A stretch of DNA of 8,719 nt, from positions 1 through 8,719 of the forward strand of contig SLQN01000434.1 of assembly GCA_007131465.1 (NCBI GenBank), read 5' to 3'. Of this stretch, positions 7,819 through 8,719 are shown one piece after another. Below the pieces are notes generated by a model. It did not search any database. It saw only the letters and a list, made by a program, of their open reading frames with translations, and was not told the DNA's origin. This DNA is from Paracoccaceae bacterium (GTDB lineage Bacteria; Pseudomonadota; Alphaproteobacteria; Rhodobacterales; Rhodobacteraceae). Every line of letters begins with the position of its first letter. Within the stretch, counting starts at the first letter, position 1. The position numbers and the translations under genes were made by a program.

Positions 7819-8307
7819 GCGGCGGACCTGTGCGGCAAACCCGTTTGCATCGAGGATGACATCTTCAGCAAACTCCAGTTGATACAGGGCAGTATCGGCA
7901 GTTTCGTGATGGACATGCAATCCGTCAATCAACCTACTGGCCTGTGTCAGGCCGGGGCCGCCGAACAGGATATCGGTTCGCCAGTCCCGGACACCAAGGC
8001 GCTGGCCCGCGCCGACCGTGAGCCTGCGGTGAACGCACCCCATCCGCACGCCAAGGCCAAAGGCTGATGGATCGATCCGGACCAGATTTGCTGCGCTGGT
8101 GTTGCGTTCGCGGATGCCGAGGAGTGCGATGATCTGGCCATACGTGTCGAGCAGCAGGTCCCCTGGTCGCAAATCCGCGACAGCCCGCAGCCCGATGATT
8201 GTCCGCATCCGCGTTTCGGCAGCAAACCCGGTCGGGGTGCCAAGCCCGGCACAGCGTGGGCGCGGTTTCAGTGCGGGGGCAAGGGAAATACTGTCTGCAA
8301 ACATCAT
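7807..8307 (-). CDS. Small degenerate Hint-domain (Hint_2-like) protein
   Basis: This 166-residue protein resembles the Hedgehog/intein (Hint) fold known from many Rhodobacterales proteins. TRMRTIIGLRAVADLRPGD (32-50) fits the fold's opening block (T-x-x-G-x-x-x-V-x-x-L-x-x-GD) without gaps. LVRIDPSAFG (75-84), DILFG (112-116) and the end LYQLEFAEDVILDANGF (141-157) match later blocks. In the alignment I make, the nucleophile Cys falls on Gly27, and the SPQHR-type block B motif reads GAGQR (99-103), so its His becomes Gln. Self-cleavage or splicing is therefore unlikely. There is no signal peptide, membrane helix or partner domain; typical relatives are longer or attached to other domains. 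AGGAG (8313-8317) is well placed for either of two adjacent ATGs (8307 or 8304). The stop lies inside the 3' end of nnr on the other strand. Coding status rests on the fold resemblance and the ribosome site; function is unknown. Confidence 0.75.
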   Translation of the reverse strand: MMFADSISLAPALKPRPRCAGLGTPTGFAAETRMRTIIGLRAVADLRPGDLLLDTYGQIIALLGIRERNTSAANLVRIDPSAFGLGVRMGCVHRRLTVGAGQRLGVRDWRTDILFGGPGLTQASRLIDGLHVHHETADTALYQLEFAEDVILDANGFAAQVRRSDA

Positions 8308-8499
8308 TCACACTCCTGCTCCTGATCATCCTGCAAAATGGTAACGAACAGGTAAAGACCTGCGGGTTCGGGTATTGTTTCCCGTAGCCGCACAATCACG
8401 CAGGAAAGGGGCAAGACTTGGGCGGGATTGCGACAACAGCATGCGCGCGCGTTTTCCCCTCGCATCGGCCGAGTGGATTTGCTAGACGCAGCCGGGAAT
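8308..8499. promoter_or_regulatory. Divergent gap between Hint gene and tRNA-Leu
   Basis: This 192-base gap holds the promoters of the Hint gene (minus) and of tRNA-Leu (plus), but no element stands out. Notable sequences are AGGAG on the minus strand (8313-8317, Hint gene ribosome site), a direct GGTAA repeat 11 bases apart (8340-8344, 8351-8355), a CGGG/CCCG hairpin (8369-8384), and an alternating purine-pyrimidine run at 8439-8451. Confidence 0.4.
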
Positions 8500-8584
8500 G
8501 CGGGTGTGGCGAAATTGGCAGACGCACCAGATTTAGGTTCTGGCGCCGCAAGGCGTGGGGGTTCAAGTCCCTCCACCCGCACCA
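8500..8584 (+). tRNA. tRNA-Leu(UAG)
   Basis: A complete 85-base class II tRNA. The acceptor stem is GCGGGTG (8500-8506) with CACCCGC (8574-8580), followed by discriminator A and an encoded CCA (8582-8584). The anticodon stem CCAGA/TCTGG (8527-8531, 8539-8543) encloses the loop TTTAGGT with anticodon TAG at 8534-8536, which reads CUA and, by wobble, other CUN leucine codons. The long variable arm contains GCC-GCAA-GGC, as expected for leucine tRNA, and the T loop is TTCAAGT. Confidence 0.97.
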
Positions 8585-8719
8585 TGTTCACGCGGCAGCC
8601 CTCGCATTGGCTTGCAGCCCGGGCGCGACAGCTTTGTGCCTGATAGCTCAGCCGCCAGTATGGCTCATGTGCCGTGAAACCTGTCCATCGACCTTCTGGC
8701 GTGAATAGTCAAAATCATG
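8585..8719. other. Terminal stretch without recognisable gene
   Basis: The 135 bases after the tRNA contain no coding sequence I can support and no T-run terminator. A short GGCT-TGC-AGCC hairpin and a GCCCGGGC palindrome lie about 25-40 bases past the tRNA and could help 3' end formation. The window ends in ATG (8717-8719), which might start the next gene, but nothing follows to test that. Confidence 0.3.

Noticed and set aside
7044..7928. 294-codon minus-strand frame opposite nnr
   Set aside because: It covers the dehydratase domain of nnr in antisense and is Ser/Ala/Pro/Arg-rich with no recognisable domain.
8304..8591. 95-codon minus-strand frame across the tRNA
   Set aside because: Its N-terminal part (VEGLEPPRLAAPEPKSG) is the well-known false protein produced by reading a tRNA-Leu gene backwards.

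Overview
The window reads as chromosomal core sequence from an alphaproteobacterium, most likely Rhodobacterales/Rhodobacteraceae. The basis is GC-rich coding sequence on both strands, proteins typical of that group, a glnB-glnA operon divergent from nnr, and a small Hint-domain protein of a kind common in those bacteria. No insertion sequence, phage gene, integrase, CRISPR array or plasmid feature is visible.

Layout from left to right. (1) Positions 1-1307 (+) hold the 3' part of a PAS-GAF-GGDEF diguanylate cyclase whose start lies outside the window. (2) After a 277-base gap, mgtE (1585-2988, +) encodes a CBS-domain magnesium channel. (3) After a 69-base gap that can fold into two hairpins, pheS (3058-4140, +) encodes the alpha subunit of phenylalanyl-tRNA synthetase; pheT is not in the window. 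(4) A 184-base convergent gap (4141-4324) is dense in inverted repeats and ends in a clear bidirectional terminator. (5) glnB (6129-5791) and glnA (5731-4325) form a nitrogen-control operon on the minus strand: the PII signal protein and type I glutamine synthetase, both with their modifiable tyrosines (Tyr51 and Tyr397). (6) A 183-base divergent region (6130-6312), AT-rich at its right end and carrying dyads, separates glnB from nnr. (7) nnr (6313-7818, +) is a full-length bifunctional NAD(P)HX epimerase/dehydratase. (8) Convergent with nnr and overlapping it by 12 bases is a 166-residue Hint-fold protein (8307-7807, -) that appears to have lost the splicing/cleavage residues. (9) A tRNA-Leu(UAG) with encoded CCA lies at 8500-8584 (+). 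The last 135 bases show no gene.

Most of this is housekeeping: nitrogen assimilation and its sensor, cofactor repair, Mg2+ homeostasis and translation. The less ordinary parts are the degenerate Hint protein, the structured gaps flanking pheS, the Cys-less LOV-like PAS fragment on a cyclase without a canonical I-site, and the AT-rich dyads between glnB and nnr. I found no convincing new multi-gene system.
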